A DNA stretch of 64,000 nucleotides from Clostridia bacterium (GCA_017525805.1 JAFXSH010000060.1:1-64000), one strand, 5' to 3'; positions 15,346-25,562 are shown, numbered from the stretch's first letter. Numbers and translations are program-made. The notes: a model not told the origin generated them from the letters alone.

Positions 15346-16818
15346 ATGAGTAAGATTCTGGATAAGATAAAAAAAATTCCCGTCGGCTTCAAAGCTGCTG
15401 GCGTTTACACGGTGGCCACCGTTTTTTCCAAAGGATTGTCCGTCATCACCGTGCCGATTTTTACGCGGCTTATGTCCACTTCGGAAATCGGTGTGGTGAA
15501 TATCTACAATTCTATGTATTCCATGCTCAGTGTGGTGGTTACGCTTTCGCTGACTTCCGGGGGCTATACCGCCGCGCTGAAGCATTTCAACGGCGAGCGG
15601 GATCAATACCAGTCCTCCGTCCTGTCCTTAACGTCCCTGATGGCCCTGCTGACTGCCGCCATTTATATGATCCGTCCTGCTATGTGGGATGAACTGATGG
15701 GGCTGCCCAGACCGCTTTCGATTCTGCTGCTCGTCGGCTTTTTCTTCATGCCTGCCTTTGATTTCTGGCTGGCCAGGCAGCGCTTTGAGTATAAATACAA
15801 GATGGCGGCGGGCCTGACCACGATCAATACCATCCTGGCTTCCGGGGCCGCAGTGATCGCCGTGCTGTACATGGACGCCCACGGATTGGAAAATGTGGCC
15901 GTGGGGCGGCTGTACGCCTCCAAAACCATTTCCTTTACCCTCGCCGGGATCCTGTGGGTGAGCCTGATTCTGCGCGGGAAAACATTTTATAACAAGGAAT
16001 ACTGGAAATACTCGCTGCAATTGAGCATCCCCCTGATCGGCTATGCCCTGGCCAACCAGGTGCTGAGCGTGTCCGACCGCAGGATGATCCAATATATGGT
16101 GGACAACAGCGCGGTGGGTATTTACAGCACGCTGTATACGGTCAGCTCCATTTCCCTGATGGTGTGGGGCGCTATCAACGCTTCCTTTATTCCCTACCTG
16201 TACGAAAACATCGAATCGAAAAACAGCGGCGTCAAAAAATATTCCCTGATGCTGATGGGTACCTACGCCATCGTGGCCGTGATGCTGACCTTCGTCGCGC
16301 CTGAAATCGTTCGGGTGCTGGCGACGGAAGAATACTATGAGGCCATTTATATCATGCCGCCGATCGCGGGCGGCGTGTTCCTGACCTGCGTTTCCAATAT
16401 GTATTCCAATGTTCTGATCTATTATAAAAAAACGCCTTATATCATGTATTCGGCGATCACGGGCGCAGTGGTCAACGTGGTGCTGAATTTTATCTTCATT
16501 TCCCGATATGGATACATGGCGGCTGCATACACCACCCTGGTGGCGTATATCGTTTTAGCGCTGATGCAGGGGTGGGGCGCCAGGAAAGTATGCAGACAGA
16601 AACGGGGAGAGGATTACGAGGTTTACAATGACAAGGCAGTCTTTGCCATGGCCGGCCTGACCATCGGGCTGTGCCTCTGCGGACTGCTCCTGTACCAGCA
16701 TACGGTCCTGCGGTATAGCGTGATCGCCGTTGGATGCGTCCTGGGCGCTGCCTTCGGATATAAAACGTGGAAGATGAAGAAAGCCACAAAGCGGGAAAAG
16801 GAACAGCCGAAGGAATAA
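15346..16818 (+). CDS. Wzx-like lipid-linked oligosaccharide flippase
   Basis: A 490-residue membrane protein with about 12-14 hydrophobic segments, the length and pattern of the MOP/polysaccharide transport family. The ATG at 15346 is seven bases after CAGGGG and is preferred to the ATG at 15328. The N-terminal G-V-Y-T-V-A-T-V-F-S-K-G segment and an S-V-S-D-R-R-M-I-Q motif near residue 245 are typical of Wzx proteins. It would move the undecaprenyl-linked unit outward for Wzy. Confidence 0.85.
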   Translation: MSKILDKIKKIPVGFKAAGVYTVATVFSKGLSVITVPIFTRLMSTSEIGVVNIYNSMYSMLSVVVTLSLTSGGYTAALKHFNGERDQYQSSVLSLTSLMALLTAAIYMIRPAMWDELMGLPRPLSILLLVGFFFMPAFDFWLARQRFEYKYKMAAGLTTINTILASGAAVIAVLYMDAHGLENVAVGRLYASKTISFTLAGILWVSLILRGKTFYNKEYWKYSLQLSIPLIGYALANQVLSVSDRRMIQYMVDNSAVGIYSTLYTVSSISLMVWGAINASFIPYLYENIESKNSGVKKYSLMLMGTYAIVAVMLTFVAPEIVRVLATEEYYEAIYIMPPIAGGVFLTCVSNMYSNVLIYYKKTPYIMYSAITGAVVNVVLNFIFISRYGYMAAAYTTLVAYIVLALMQGWGARKVCRQKRGEDYEVYNDKAVFAMAGLTIGLCLCGLLLYQHTVLRYSVIAVGCVLGAAFGYKTWKMKKATKREKEQPKE

Positions 16819-16874
16819 GCCGCGGCGATACTGCTTAGCGTATCACATCGTTTGATTTTCACACGGAGGACAAA

Positions 16875-17933
16875 ATGGGGAAGCAGTTTCTTGACCAGTC
16901 CGTCAGTCAGCCAACCGGCGGCAAGCGTATTGCGTGGATCGATTTCGTCCGCGGGCTGATCATCATTCTGATGGTCTTCGGCCACAATATTCAGTACGGG
17001 TCAGGGGACACGATGCTGGCGAACAAGCTATTCCTGAATAACAAGGTGTTTCAGTTCATCTATTCATTCCATATGCCGTGCCTGATGATCCTATCAGGAT
17101 ACCTGTTTGAACATACGGTAACAAAGCAAGGTTTTTGGCGCAACAGGTTCAGGACGATCATCATTCCGACGCTGTGCTGGTCGGTCATACCGGTTGCTGG
17201 GCTTGTTGCCGGTCATGTTCTTTCCCACACGTTTTCACTGCACTCCTTCATTGACGCTTTCGCAACGCTTCTTGCCTATTATTGGTTTCTGTGGGCCCTT
17301 TTATTCTGCTCGGCCATTGTCTGGCTTGTCCACACCATGCTGAAGGACAGTATTCTTTGCTACTGCCTGATTGGCGTCATCCTGATGTTCGTTCCCTTGA
17401 AGTATAATTTGTATCAGTGGATTTATATGTATCCTTACTTCGTGCTGGGTTATCTGTACAAGAAAAAACCGTTTAAAAAATGGAAGAATTGGAACAGGCA
17501 CCTTATTACAGTATCGCTCATTGGCGCTTTCGCCCTGCTTTTCGCTTTTTATCATTCCGATTTCTTTATCTACACGACGGGCATCACTGTGCGCAGCATG
17601 AGACAACTGTTTATAGACCTGTACCGTTACATCATCGGCTTTGCCGGATCAGTCATGATCATTTGGCTGGTGTATCAGCTCTATCCATATATCGAATCAA
17701 AAGCGCCCGCCGTTTCAAAAACCGTCGTATATTGCGGGCGGGTATCCCTGACGATTTACATTGTTGACGTTTTATTAAACAGTTATGTATTGCCACAGAT
17801 TACAAAAGGCTTTACGCTCAATTACGGGATCACGATCATCGAAACATTGGCCGTTCTGCTGTTCTGCACGGCGGTTGATTGGGGCATCAGGAGATTTCCC
17901 GTTACGCGAAGGATACTCTTGGGAAGCAGATAA
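16875..17933 (+). CDS. Acyltransferase-3 family membrane protein
   Basis: A 352-residue protein with about ten membrane segments. R-I-A-W-I-D-F-V-R-G-L at residues 18-28 and the conserved H in V-F-G-H-N near residue 37 are the acyltransferase-3 signature (OafA, WecH). It probably acetylates or otherwise acylates the polysaccharide. GGAGGA lies eight bases before the ATG. The decayed gene at 1714 belongs to the same family. It has lower GC than its neighbours, suggesting separate acquisition. Confidence 0.85.
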   Translation: MGKQFLDQSVSQPTGGKRIAWIDFVRGLIIILMVFGHNIQYGSGDTMLANKLFLNNKVFQFIYSFHMPCLMILSGYLFEHTVTKQGFWRNRFRTIIIPTLCWSVIPVAGLVAGHVLSHTFSLHSFIDAFATLLAYYWFLWALLFCSAIVWLVHTMLKDSILCYCLIGVILMFVPLKYNLYQWIYMYPYFVLGYLYKKKPFKKWKNWNRHLITVSLIGAFALLFAFYHSDFFIYTTGITVRSMRQLFIDLYRYIIGFAGSVMIIWLVYQLYPYIESKAPAVSKTVVYCGRVSLTIYIVDVLLNSYVLPQITKGFTLNYGITIIETLAVLLFCTAVDWGIRRFPVTRRILLGSR

Positions 17934-18052
17934 AAGCCGCTCCGCACGAAAAAAGACCGGGCAGTTCAGCGGCTGCGAAAGCTTTCGGAGGGATGAAAAC
18001 AAAAAGGCTTAGCCAGACGGCGGCCAAGAACAATTATAGGGAGGGAAACAGG

Positions 18053-19216
18053 ATGAAAAAGCTGTTGGTCACAGGGGGCTCCGGATTTATCGGCGCGGAG
18101 ATCGTCAACCAGCTGTACGCGCGCGGGGATTGGGAGATCACGGTTCTTGACGCTATGACAGAGCAAATCCACGGGAAGAACTGGGAAAAATCCTATCTTT
18201 ATCAGAAAATTGAAGGGAAATGCCGCTTTCTCAAAGCGTCCGTGACGGACATCGACGCCATGCGGGAAGCGGTGGAAGGCCAGGAGTACGTCATTCACCT
18301 GGCGGCGGAAACGGGCACCGGGCAGTCCATGTACCAGATCAACCAGTACAATGAAACCAACATCATGGGCACCTCCAATCTGCTCCAGGCTATTTCCCTG
18401 CTGGGAAAACAGAACACTGTGAAGAAAATCGTTTTATCCTCCTCCCGTTCCGTTTACGGGGAAGGGAAATACGAGTGTCCCCACTGCGGCGTCATTTATC
18501 CCAAGGGACGGGCCAAAGAAAAAATGCTGGCCGGAGACTTTAATTTCTACTGCCCCGCCTGCGGCGGGAAGCTGAAGCTGCTGTCCACCACGGAGGACAG
18601 CCTGGTACAGCCTATGTCCCTGTACGCCTTTACCAAGTACGCCCAGGAAAAAATGCTGGAAACCATGTGCCCGGCGATGGGCGTGGATTATACCATTTTC
18701 CGGTATCAGAACGTGTACGGCGTAGGGCAGAGCCTGAAAAACCCCTATACGGGCATTTTGTCCATTTTCTCCACGCTGATGCTGGAAAACAAACCCATCA
18801 ATATTTTTGAAGACGGTCTGGAGAGCCGCGATTTCGTCAACGTAAAAGACGTGGCGGCCTGCACGATTTCCTGCCTGGAGAAACCAGAATCCAACGGCAG
18901 GATCATCAACGTGGGCAGCGGAATCAACACCAGCGTGATCGAAATCGCCGAAACGCTGAAAAAAAATTATGGAAGTAAAAGCGACGTCAAAGTGACGGGG
19001 GATTTCCGCATCGGCGATATCGCGCATAACAAAGCGGATATTACCCTGGCCAGGGAACTTTTAGGGTTCGCGCCCACGGTGCCGCTGCAGGAGGGCTTGG
19101 CCGCTTTCTGCCAGTGGGTCATGGGGCAGGATAAAGACGCCAGCGGGTATCAGCATTCCCTTTCCGAAATGGAAAAAGCCGGGATGTTCGTCCGAAAGAC
19201 CGGTTCATCCAAATGA
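18053..19216 (+). CDS. NAD-dependent sugar-nucleotide epimerase with zinc-ribbon insert
   Basis: A 387-residue extended SDR enzyme. The ATG at 18053 has AGGGAGGG seven bases upstream; the in-frame ATG at 17879 lies inside the previous gene. G-G-S-G-F-I-G (8-14) binds NAD, S-S-S at 129-131 and Y191-x3-K195 are catalytic. An insert carries C142-x2-C145 and C167-x2-C170, a likely zinc site. From memory, this insert is usual in dTDP-L-rhamnose 4-epimerase (WbiB/TleA)-like enzymes. With rmlABCD just downstream, conversion of dTDP-L-rhamnose to dTDP-6-deoxy-L-talose is plausible but unproven; UDP-sugar 4-epimerase is the alternative. Confidence 0.8.
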   Translation: MKKLLVTGGSGFIGAEIVNQLYARGDWEITVLDAMTEQIHGKNWEKSYLYQKIEGKCRFLKASVTDIDAMREAVEGQEYVIHLAAETGTGQSMYQINQYNETNIMGTSNLLQAISLLGKQNTVKKIVLSSSRSVYGEGKYECPHCGVIYPKGRAKEKMLAGDFNFYCPACGGKLKLLSTTEDSLVQPMSLYAFTKYAQEKMLETMCPAMGVDYTIFRYQNVYGVGQSLKNPYTGILSIFSTLMLENKPINIFEDGLESRDFVNVKDVAACTISCLEKPESNGRIINVGSGINTSVIEIAETLKKNYGSKSDVKVTGDFRIGDIAHNKADITLARELLGFAPTVPLQEGLAAFCQWVMGQDKDASGYQHSLSEMEKAGMFVRKTGSSK

Positions 19217-19249
19217 AACGCGCGAATCAAATCGTAGGGGGATTTATCA

Positions 19250-19942
19250 ATGAATGCTTCTATGAGTAATGAAAGCATAATGGAATATGTGCTCATCGGC
19301 ATGCTGCTGGTTTTCGGCTTTTTCTGCCTGTACCGGATGCTTTCAAAGCGGACCGAAAAAATACAGGTACGCCAGGTCGCGACGGTGATCCTTTTTGTGG
19401 TTTACGTCGTCATTTCAGCTGTGATGATCGTCGTTTTCAATCAGCTTGGCAGTGCGCGAATGACGCTGCTGATGCTGCTGATTTTAATGTCCATGGTGGG
19501 CTTCTGCATCCTGTTTTACGGTTTTTTAAAGAATTCTCATGAAATCAAAAAACTTCCCACGCTGCTCTTTGTCCTGTACATCGCGGCGGTGGCCTACGCC
19601 ACCATCTTTTCCCGCGAGGAAGGTTCAAAAACGGACATCCTGCTGGAATTTGAATCCATCACGCAGGCGATCAAGGAGCAGTCCTTCGAGCCCATGGAGC
19701 ATTTGCTGATGAACATCGTCTTATTTGTTCCGATCGGCTTTTTGTTCGTGGCGATTTATCCTGAAAAGCTAAACAAAATCAGCCTCGTTATTCCCCTGGG
19801 ACTGATGCTGACCGTATTGATCGAAACCGTGCAGATGATCCTGCAAATGGGCCAATGCGATTTGGAAGACCTGGTGGCCAACGCGCTGGGTGCGTTGGTG
19901 GGTCTGATCGCTTACCGGCAATACAAGAAGATACATTTATAA
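19250..19942 (+). CDS. VanZ-like family membrane protein
   Basis: A 230-residue protein with six or seven hydrophobic segments. The last 100 residues carry the VanZ pattern: [14 protein letters not shown], then L-I-E-T-V-Q and [11 protein letters not shown]. VanZ proteins are linked to glycopeptide resistance and often sit in cell-wall polymer loci, with no agreed biochemical role. GGGGG lies eight bases before the ATG. A second VanZ protein ends this locus at 25682. Confidence 0.8.
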   Translation: MNASMSNESIMEYVLIGMLLVFGFFCLYRMLSKRTEKIQVRQVATVILFVVYVVISAVMIVVFNQLGSARMTLLMLLILMSMVGFCILFYGFLKNSHEIKKLPTLLFVLYIAAVAYATIFSREEGSKTDILLEFESITQAIKEQSFEPMEHLLMNIVLFVPIGFLFVAIYPEKLNKISLVIPLGLMLTVLIETVQMILQMGQCDLEDLVANALGALVGLIAYRQYKKIHL

Positions 19943-19995
19943 AGCGCAAAAGGAAACAACACATGTTCTCCGCGGGCAGGAAAGGACGGATTGAT

Positions 19996-20883
19996 ATGAA
20001 AGGCATCATCCTGGCTGGCGGCGCGGGCACGCGCCTGTATCCCCTCACCATGGTCACCTCCAAGCAGCTTTTGCCAGTGTACGATAAACCCATGATTTAC
20101 TATCCGCTCTCCACCCTCATGCTGGCGGGCATTCAGGATATCCTGATCATCTCCACCCCGGAGGACACCCCCCGCTTCGAGCAATTGCTGGGCGGAGGAA
20201 AGCAATTCGGCGTAAAGCTGCAATACAAAGTACAGCCCAGTCCCGACGGGCTTGCCCAGGCGTTTTTGTTAGGGGAAGAATTCATCGGCGGCGACGCCTG
20301 CGCCATGGTGCTGGGCGACAATATCTTCTACGGCAACGGCTTTGGCCGCATTCTGCGCGCCGCCGTTGAAAACGCGGAAAAGAACGCCCGGGCTACGGTG
20401 TTTGGCTACTATGTGAATGATCCGGAGCGCTTCGGCGTGGTCGCCTTCGATGAAAACGGCAGGGCCACCAGCATCGAGGAAAAGCCCAAGGAGCCCAAGA
20501 GCAATTACGCTGTGACGGGGCTGTATTTCTATCCCAAGGGCGTGTCCGCCAAGGCCCACGCGGTGAAGCCCTCCGCCCGGGGCGAACTGGAAATCACCAC
20601 GCTGAATGAAATGTATCTGAATCAAGGGCTGCTGGATGTGCAATTGCTGGGCCGCGGCTTTGCCTGGCTGGATACCGGCACCATGGACAGCTTAGTGGAC
20701 GCGGCTGATTTCGTGAAGACCATCGAACAGCGGCAGGGCATCCGCATTTCCGCTCCCGAAGAAATTGCTTATATGAACGGCTGGATCACCAAAGAAGAAC
20801 TCACTGCCACCGCAAACCGCTACGGCAAGAGCCCCTATGGAGCGCATCTCAAGGCCGTGGCGGAAGGAAAAATACGCTATTGA
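19996..20883 (+). CDS. rmlA: Glucose-1-phosphate thymidylyltransferase
   Basis: First enzyme of dTDP-L-rhamnose synthesis: glucose-1-phosphate + dTTP to dTDP-glucose. The ATG at 19996 is six bases after AAAGGACGG. Residues 1-20 read [16 protein letters not shown], the nucleotidyltransferase signature; [10 protein letters not shown] and L-G-D-N-I-F-Y-G follow as in RmlA. Its 295 residues are the usual length. First gene of the rmlA-B-D-C set. Confidence 0.96.
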   Translation: MKGIILAGGAGTRLYPLTMVTSKQLLPVYDKPMIYYPLSTLMLAGIQDILIISTPEDTPRFEQLLGGGKQFGVKLQYKVQPSPDGLAQAFLLGEEFIGGDACAMVLGDNIFYGNGFGRILRAAVENAEKNARATVFGYYVNDPERFGVVAFDENGRATSIEEKPKEPKSNYAVTGLYFYPKGVSAKAHAVKPSARGELEITTLNEMYLNQGLLDVQLLGRGFAWLDTGTMDSLVDAADFVKTIEQRQGIRISAPEEIAYMNGWITKEELTATANRYGKSPYGAHLKAVAEGKIRY

Positions 20884-20897
20884 GCAGGAGGGCGCTT

Positions 20898-21935
20898 ATG
20901 CAAAAGACCGTCATCGTCACCGGCGGAGCCGGATTCATCGGCAGCAATTTTATTTTCCATATGCTGGATCACTATCCCGATTACCGCGTCATCTGCCTGG
21001 ACAAGCTGACCTACGCGGGCAACCTGTCTACCCTCAAAAGCGTGATGGACAAGCCCCATTTCCGCTTTGTGAAGCTGGATATCTGCGACCGCGAGGGCGT
21101 GTACCGGCTGTTTGAAGAGGAAAAGCCGGACATCGTGGTGAACTTCGCCGCCGAAAGCCATGTGGACCGCTCCATCGAAAACCCCGGCGTGTTCCTGGAG
21201 ACCAACATCATGGGCACCGCCGTGCTGATGGACGCCTGCCGGAAGTACGGCATTGAGCGGTACCATCAGGTGAGCACCGATGAAGTGTACGGCGATCTGC
21301 CGCTGGACCGGCCTGACCTGTTCTTCACGGAGGAAACGCCCATTCACACCTCCAGCCCTTATTCCTCCTCCAAGGCAGGGGCTGATTTGCTGGTGATGGC
21401 TTATCACCGCACCTTTGGCCTGCCCGTGACCATTTCCCGCTGCTCCAACAACTATGGCCCCTATCATTTCCCCGAAAAGCTGATCCCCCTCATGATCGCC
21501 AACTGCCTGAACGACAAGCCCCTTCCCGTGTACGGCGAAGGGCTGAACGTAAGGGACTGGCTGTATGTGGAGGATCACTGCCGGGCCATCGACCTGATCA
21601 TCCACAAGGGCCGGGTGGGCGAAGTGTATAACGTGGGCGGCCACAACGAAATGCGGAACATCGACATCGTGAAGATGATCTGCAAAGAGCTGGGCAAGCC
21701 CGAATCCCTGATCACCTACGTCACCGACCGCAAGGGCCACGATATGCGCTACGCCATCGACCCCACCAAGATCCACAATGAGCTGGGCTGGCTGCCGGAA
21801 ACCAAATTCGCCGACGGCATCAAGAAAACCATCCAGTGGTATTTGGACAACCGGGATTGGTGGGAAGAAATCATTTCCGGCGAATATCAGCACTACTATG
21901 AAAACATGTATGGAGGGAGGGAGACGCTGAAATGA
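20898..21935 (+). CDS. rmlB: dTDP-glucose 4,6-dehydratase
   Basis: Second enzyme of the pathway: makes dTDP-4-keto-6-deoxyglucose with bound NAD. The ATG at 20898 follows AGGAGGG by five bases. G-G-A-G-F-I-G-S-N-F (about 10-19) binds NAD; S-T-D-E-V-Y-G and Y-S-S-S-K-A form the catalytic region; W-L-Y-V-E-D-H and G-H-D-M-R-Y-A-I-D-P are typical of RmlB. Its 345 residues are normal. The stop overlaps the rmlD start. Confidence 0.96.
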   Translation: MQKTVIVTGGAGFIGSNFIFHMLDHYPDYRVICLDKLTYAGNLSTLKSVMDKPHFRFVKLDICDREGVYRLFEEEKPDIVVNFAAESHVDRSIENPGVFLETNIMGTAVLMDACRKYGIERYHQVSTDEVYGDLPLDRPDLFFTEETPIHTSSPYSSSKAGADLLVMAYHRTFGLPVTISRCSNNYGPYHFPEKLIPLMIANCLNDKPLPVYGEGLNVRDWLYVEDHCRAIDLIIHKGRVGEVYNVGGHNEMRNIDIVKMICKELGKPESLITYVTDRKGHDMRYAIDPTKIHNELGWLPETKFADGIKKTIQWYLDNRDWWEEIISGEYQHYYENMYGGRETLK

Positions 21936-22837
21936 TGAACATTCTTGTAACGGGCGTTGGCGGCCAGCTGGGCTACGACGTGGTGAAGGAATTGCTTTCG
22001 CGCGGCCACAGCCCCGTGGGCTCCGATGTGCTGCCCGCCCTGCCCTTTGACTTAGGCGCGCCTTATGTGCCCCTGGATATTACCGACCGGGAAGCGGTTC
22101 AAAAAACCATCGCCGGCCTTCGTCCGGACGCGGTGATCCATTGCGCCGCATGGACGGCGGTGGACGCGGCGGAGGATTTGGAAAATCAGGAAAAGGTGTT
22201 TTTGATCAACGGGGCAGGCACCCGGTATATTGCCGAGGCGTGCAAGGCCATCGGCGCGAAAATGCTCTATATCAGCACGGATTATGTGTTCGACGGGCAG
22301 GGAGACGCGCCCTGGCAGGCGGACGATCACCGCTACGCGCCGCTGAACGTGTATGGGAAAAGCAAGCTGGAAGGGGAATTGGCGGTAGCGGAAACGCTCA
22401 AGGAATTCTTTATCGTGCGCATCGCCTGGGTATTCGGCCTGAATGGAAAGAATTTTATTAAAACCATGCTGAACGTGGGGAAAAAGTACGATACCGTCCG
22501 GGTGGTGAATGACCAGATCGGCACTCCCACTTATACCAAAGACCTGGCCCGGCTGCTTTCGGATATGATCGAAACGGACAAGTACGGCTATTACCACGCC
22601 ACCAACGAGGGCGGCTATATCAGCTGGTACGATTTTACCAGGGAGATTTACCGCCAGGCGGGGATGAACACTGCCGTGCTGCCCGTCACCACGGCGGAAT
22701 ACGGCCTTTCCAAGGCGGCCCGGCCTTTCAACAGCCGCCTGGATAAAAGCAAGCTGACCGAAAACGGCTTTGCGCCTCTGCCGGATTGGCGGGACGCGCT
22801 GGGACGCTATTTGCGTGAGATAGGAGAGATTGAATAA
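21932..22837 (+). CDS. rmlD: dTDP-4-dehydrorhamnose reductase
   Basis: Last enzyme of the pathway: NADPH-dependent reduction to dTDP-L-rhamnose. Residues 3-12 read I-L-V-T-G-V-G-G-Q-L, then S-T-D-Y-V-F-D-G and Y-G-K-S-K-L-E-G-E as in RmlD. It has 301 residues. It overlaps rmlB by four bases at its start and rmlC by one base (TAATG), so the genes are probably translationally coupled. AGGGAGGG precedes the start. Confidence 0.95.
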   Translation: MMNILVTGVGGQLGYDVVKELLSRGHSPVGSDVLPALPFDLGAPYVPLDITDREAVQKTIAGLRPDAVIHCAAWTAVDAAEDLENQEKVFLINGAGTRYIAEACKAIGAKMLYISTDYVFDGQGDAPWQADDHRYAPLNVYGKSKLEGELAVAETLKEFFIVRIAWVFGLNGKNFIKTMLNVGKKYDTVRVVNDQIGTPTYTKDLARLLSDMIETDKYGYYHATNEGGYISWYDFTREIYRQAGMNTAVLPVTTAEYGLSKAARPFNSRLDKSKLTENGFAPLPDWRDALGRYLREIGEIE

Positions 22838-23412
22838 TGGGACAGATCACCGTTGAAAAAAACGTGGGCGGCATTGAGGGCCTGTGCGTGATCACGCCTG
22901 CCGTGCACGGTGACAGCCGGGGCTATTTCATGGAAACCTATTCCCAGCGGGATATGGAAGAAGCGGGCATCCATATCACCTTCGTGCAGGATAACCAGAG
23001 CATGAGCACCCGGGGCGTGCTGCGGGGCCTCCATTTTCAGAAGCAGTATGCCCAGACCAAGCTGGTGCGGGTCATCCAGGGCAGCGTATTCGACGTGGCG
23101 GTGGATATTCGGCCCGGTTCCGCAACCTTTGGGAAATGGCACGGCACCATTCTCACGCCGGAAAACCGGCGGCAATTCCTGATTCCCAAAGGATTCGCCC
23201 ACGGCTTCCTGGTGCTGTCGGACACAGCGGCCTTTTGCTACAAGTGCGATGATTTCTATCATCCGGGCGACGAGGGCGGGTTGGCTTGGAACGACCCGGA
23301 CATCGGGATCGTGTGGCCTCACGTTGAGGGAGAATGCCTCGCCGACGGCACTCCCCTGAACCTGAGCGAAAAAGACAAGAAATGGCCGGGTATCCGTTCT
23401 CTTTCTGTATGA
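22837..23412 (+). CDS. rmlC: dTDP-4-dehydrorhamnose 3,5-epimerase
   Basis: Third step of the pathway. The 191-residue cupin has R-G-V-L-R-G-L-H-F-Q (about residues 59-68) with the catalytic His, P-K-G-F-A-H-G-F-L-V-L and a Y-x-C-x-D-x-Y segment, all typical of RmlC. AGGAGAG lies in the end of rmlD just before the ATG. Order A-B-D-C differs from the common A-C-B-D order of streptococci. Confidence 0.95.
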   Translation: MGQITVEKNVGGIEGLCVITPAVHGDSRGYFMETYSQRDMEEAGIHITFVQDNQSMSTRGVLRGLHFQKQYAQTKLVRVIQGSVFDVAVDIRPGSATFGKWHGTILTPENRRQFLIPKGFAHGFLVLSDTAAFCYKCDDFYHPGDEGGLAWNDPDIGIVWPHVEGECLADGTPLNLSEKDKKWPGIRSLSV

Positions 23413-23462
23413 TCCTTCCCGTCCGGAAGGAACCGTGACAACGAATGAGATGAGGGATTCAA

Positions 23463-23981
23463 ATGTTTCATTTTGTAAAAAGACTGTTTTACCACATCAA
23501 CAGTCGGAAAGATCCCGTCGGGTACGCCCGAAAGCTCGGCGTGAAGGTAGGCGAAAGATGCAGTTTCACGTCCTTTCCGGATTTTGGCTCTGAACCGTAC
23601 CTGATCGAGCTTGGCAACCATGTCCGTACGAGCAGCGACGTGGCTTTCGTCACCCACGACGGCGCGACTTGGGTTTTCCGGGAAGAAGAAAAGTATAAAA
23701 AAGTCATCCGGTACGGCAAGATCACGGTCAGGGATAATTGCTTCCTGGGCATGCGCTGCATCATCCTGCCTGGCGTAACGATCGGTGAAAACAGCATTGT
23801 CGCCGCGGGCGCCGTTGTGACAAAAGACGTTCCTGCCGGCAGCATCGTGGCGGGCGTACCGGCAAAGGTGGTTTCAAAAACCGACGATTTCGCGGAAAAA
23901 TGCCTGCGGGAAAACCCGGACTACGATTACGATCTGTTTAAGAAGAGTAAGAAGGAAGCCCTGCTGAAGCTTTTTGGCTGA
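23463..23981 (+). CDS. Hexapeptide-repeat acyltransferase
   Basis: A 172-residue left-handed beta-helix protein. Hexapeptide turns of the form [LIV]-G-x4 run from about residue 55 to 140 (for example I-L-P-G-V-T-I-G and I-V-A-A-G-A-V-V-T-K-D-V-P-A-G), ending in G-V-P-A-K-V. The probable catalytic His is in V-T-H-D-G near residue 61. Such enzymes acetylate sugars or capsule units using acetyl-CoA. It follows rmlC by 50 bases and likely decorates the same polymer. Confidence 0.82.
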   Translation: MFHFVKRLFYHINSRKDPVGYARKLGVKVGERCSFTSFPDFGSEPYLIELGNHVRTSSDVAFVTHDGATWVFREEEKYKKVIRYGKITVRDNCFLGMRCIILPGVTIGENSIVAAGAVVTKDVPAGSIVAGVPAKVVSKTDDFAEKCLRENPDYDYDLFKKSKKEALLKLFG

Positions 23982-24518
23982 CCCTCGGAAAGGACTGGAA
24001 GCAGGGTATGATATTGAAAAGCGGGCGGCGGGAAGGACAGCAAAGGATATATTTTTGTATGAAGATAACAGAGAAGGTAATTGACAGAACAAAAAAATCC
24101 CTGTCCTGGCAGATATTCTTATTTCTGCTTTGCTTTCTGTTCTTTCAGCGGTCAGCCTGACTGTTTTCCGTTATCTGCGAAGCTAAGGGGACGCCTCCTC
24201 CTATTATGCGGCGACGCCGCTGATTTACGGATACACGGTCTGCGCAGTATCACAGTGCAAGGAAACGGTTTTGCTGACGGACGCGCCTTCCGAGCGCAAA
24301 CAGCCCAAGCGGGTGTGGAATAGCGCGGCGCAGCTTGCGGCAAATTTCAAAGTGTCCTTAAAAGGGACGCTTTCGAGAAAACGTCGCGGACGCTGAAAAA
24401 ACTGATTCGCAAGGCCTTAGAAGCTATTCTGCGACATCTGGATGACAATAAGGAGTAACGGTTCCCTGTCCTCTGATTTGTCCGTTCCTGCAGCAAGATA
24501 AGAAAGGAAGGAAAAAAG
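23982..24518 (+). pseudogene. Decayed unidentified gene
   Basis: No intact gene in these 537 bases. Short coding-like segments occur in several frames: a membrane-like segment at about 24060-24185 (I-S-A-L-L-S-V-L-S-A-V-S-L), then a frame ending near 24396 and a lysine-rich helical end (D-D-N-K-E then stop) at 24459. They cannot be joined without frameshifts. I could not identify the parent family. The end of the stretch contains GGAAGG before the glycosyltransferase at 24519. Confidence 0.35.
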
Positions 24519-25562
24519 ATGTTTAGCGTGATCGTGCCCGTTTATAAGGTGGAAAAATACCTGCGGCGCTGTGTGGACAGCATTCTGGCTCAGACCTATA
24601 CGGATTTTGAAGTGATCCTGGTCGATGACGGTTCGCCGGATGAATGTCCCCGGATCTGCGATGAATACGAGCGCCTTGATCCCCGCGTGCGGGTGATCCA
24701 CAAACCCAATGGCGGCTTGATTTCCGCGCGGAACGCGGGGATTATGGCCAGCAAGGGAGATTATGTGTTTTATGTGGACAGCGACGACTGGGCCAAGGAA
24801 AACATGCTGCAATTCGTTCATGATATCCTGTCTCAATCTCCCGTACCGCTGGATATGGTGCTCTTCGCGGCCCACAACGTATATGAGGACCATATGGATG
24901 AAACCTTCAACGATGTTCCGGAAGGATACTACGACAGGAAACGACTGGAGAAAGAAATTTTTCCTCAACTGATCGTTGATCTGAAAAAGGGGTACTACGG
25001 GGGAGGCATTCAGGCTCACACCTGGGATAAGGCATGCAAACGGGAATTGCAGGTCAAATGCTATACCCGGGATGAAAGGATACGCGCTTTCACCGATGTG
25101 CCCATGGTTTTTGAATGCATGCTGAACTGCCGGAATATATACATATGCAACGAGCACTTGTACATGTATAACAGAGCCAACGAGGACTCCATCCGCGCCA
25201 AAAGCAAGGAGAACCTTTTGACAAAGAGTTTTTATTATTTGGCGTCTTATATGCAGGAGCATATGCGCGGCTTTGGGCCGTCTGTGGACAGGCAGCTCAA
25301 CGAATACCCGGTCACGCTGATCATGCGGACGATCAAGTATTGCGTCATCACAGATTCCTCCCTCCGGGAAGCGGTGCGGCATGTGAAGGAGGGGCTGCGG
25401 GAATCGGACATGCTGTCGCTGATTTCCACAAAAGGCCTGCCCCGCAGTCCCCAGCTTGTGATTTCGCTGCTTAAAAAGGGTCTGTATACGCCCGCTGTGC
25501 TGCTGTGCGCCGCCAAGCTCAAACAAAAGGCGCTGCAGAATAAAAGCCGTTCCGCTTCATAG
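24519..25562 (+). CDS. GT2 family glycosyltransferase
   Basis: A 347-residue GT-A enzyme. S-V-I-V-P-V-Y-K-V-E-K-Y-L at residues 3-15, V-D-D-G-S-P-D near residue 36 and D-S-D-D-W near residue 88 (the metal-binding DxD) define family GT2. The C-terminal region contains amphipathic helices as in EpsJ/WaaV-like enzymes. A GGAAGG site lies nine bases before the ATG. It is set apart from the other transferases by the decayed segment before it and may act on a different linkage or be a later addition. Confidence 0.87.
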   Translation: MFSVIVPVYKVEKYLRRCVDSILAQTYTDFEVILVDDGSPDECPRICDEYERLDPRVRVIHKPNGGLISARNAGIMASKGDYVFYVDSDDWAKENMLQFVHDILSQSPVPLDMVLFAAHNVYEDHMDETFNDVPEGYYDRKRLEKEIFPQLIVDLKKGYYGGGIQAHTWDKACKRELQVKCYTRDERIRAFTDVPMVFECMLNCRNIYICNEHLYMYNRANEDSIRAKSKENLLTKSFYYLASYMQEHMRGFGPSVDRQLNEYPVTLIMRTIKYCVITDSSLREAVRHVKEGLRESDMLSLISTKGLPRSPQLVISLLKKGLYTPAVLLCAAKLKQKALQNKSRSAS

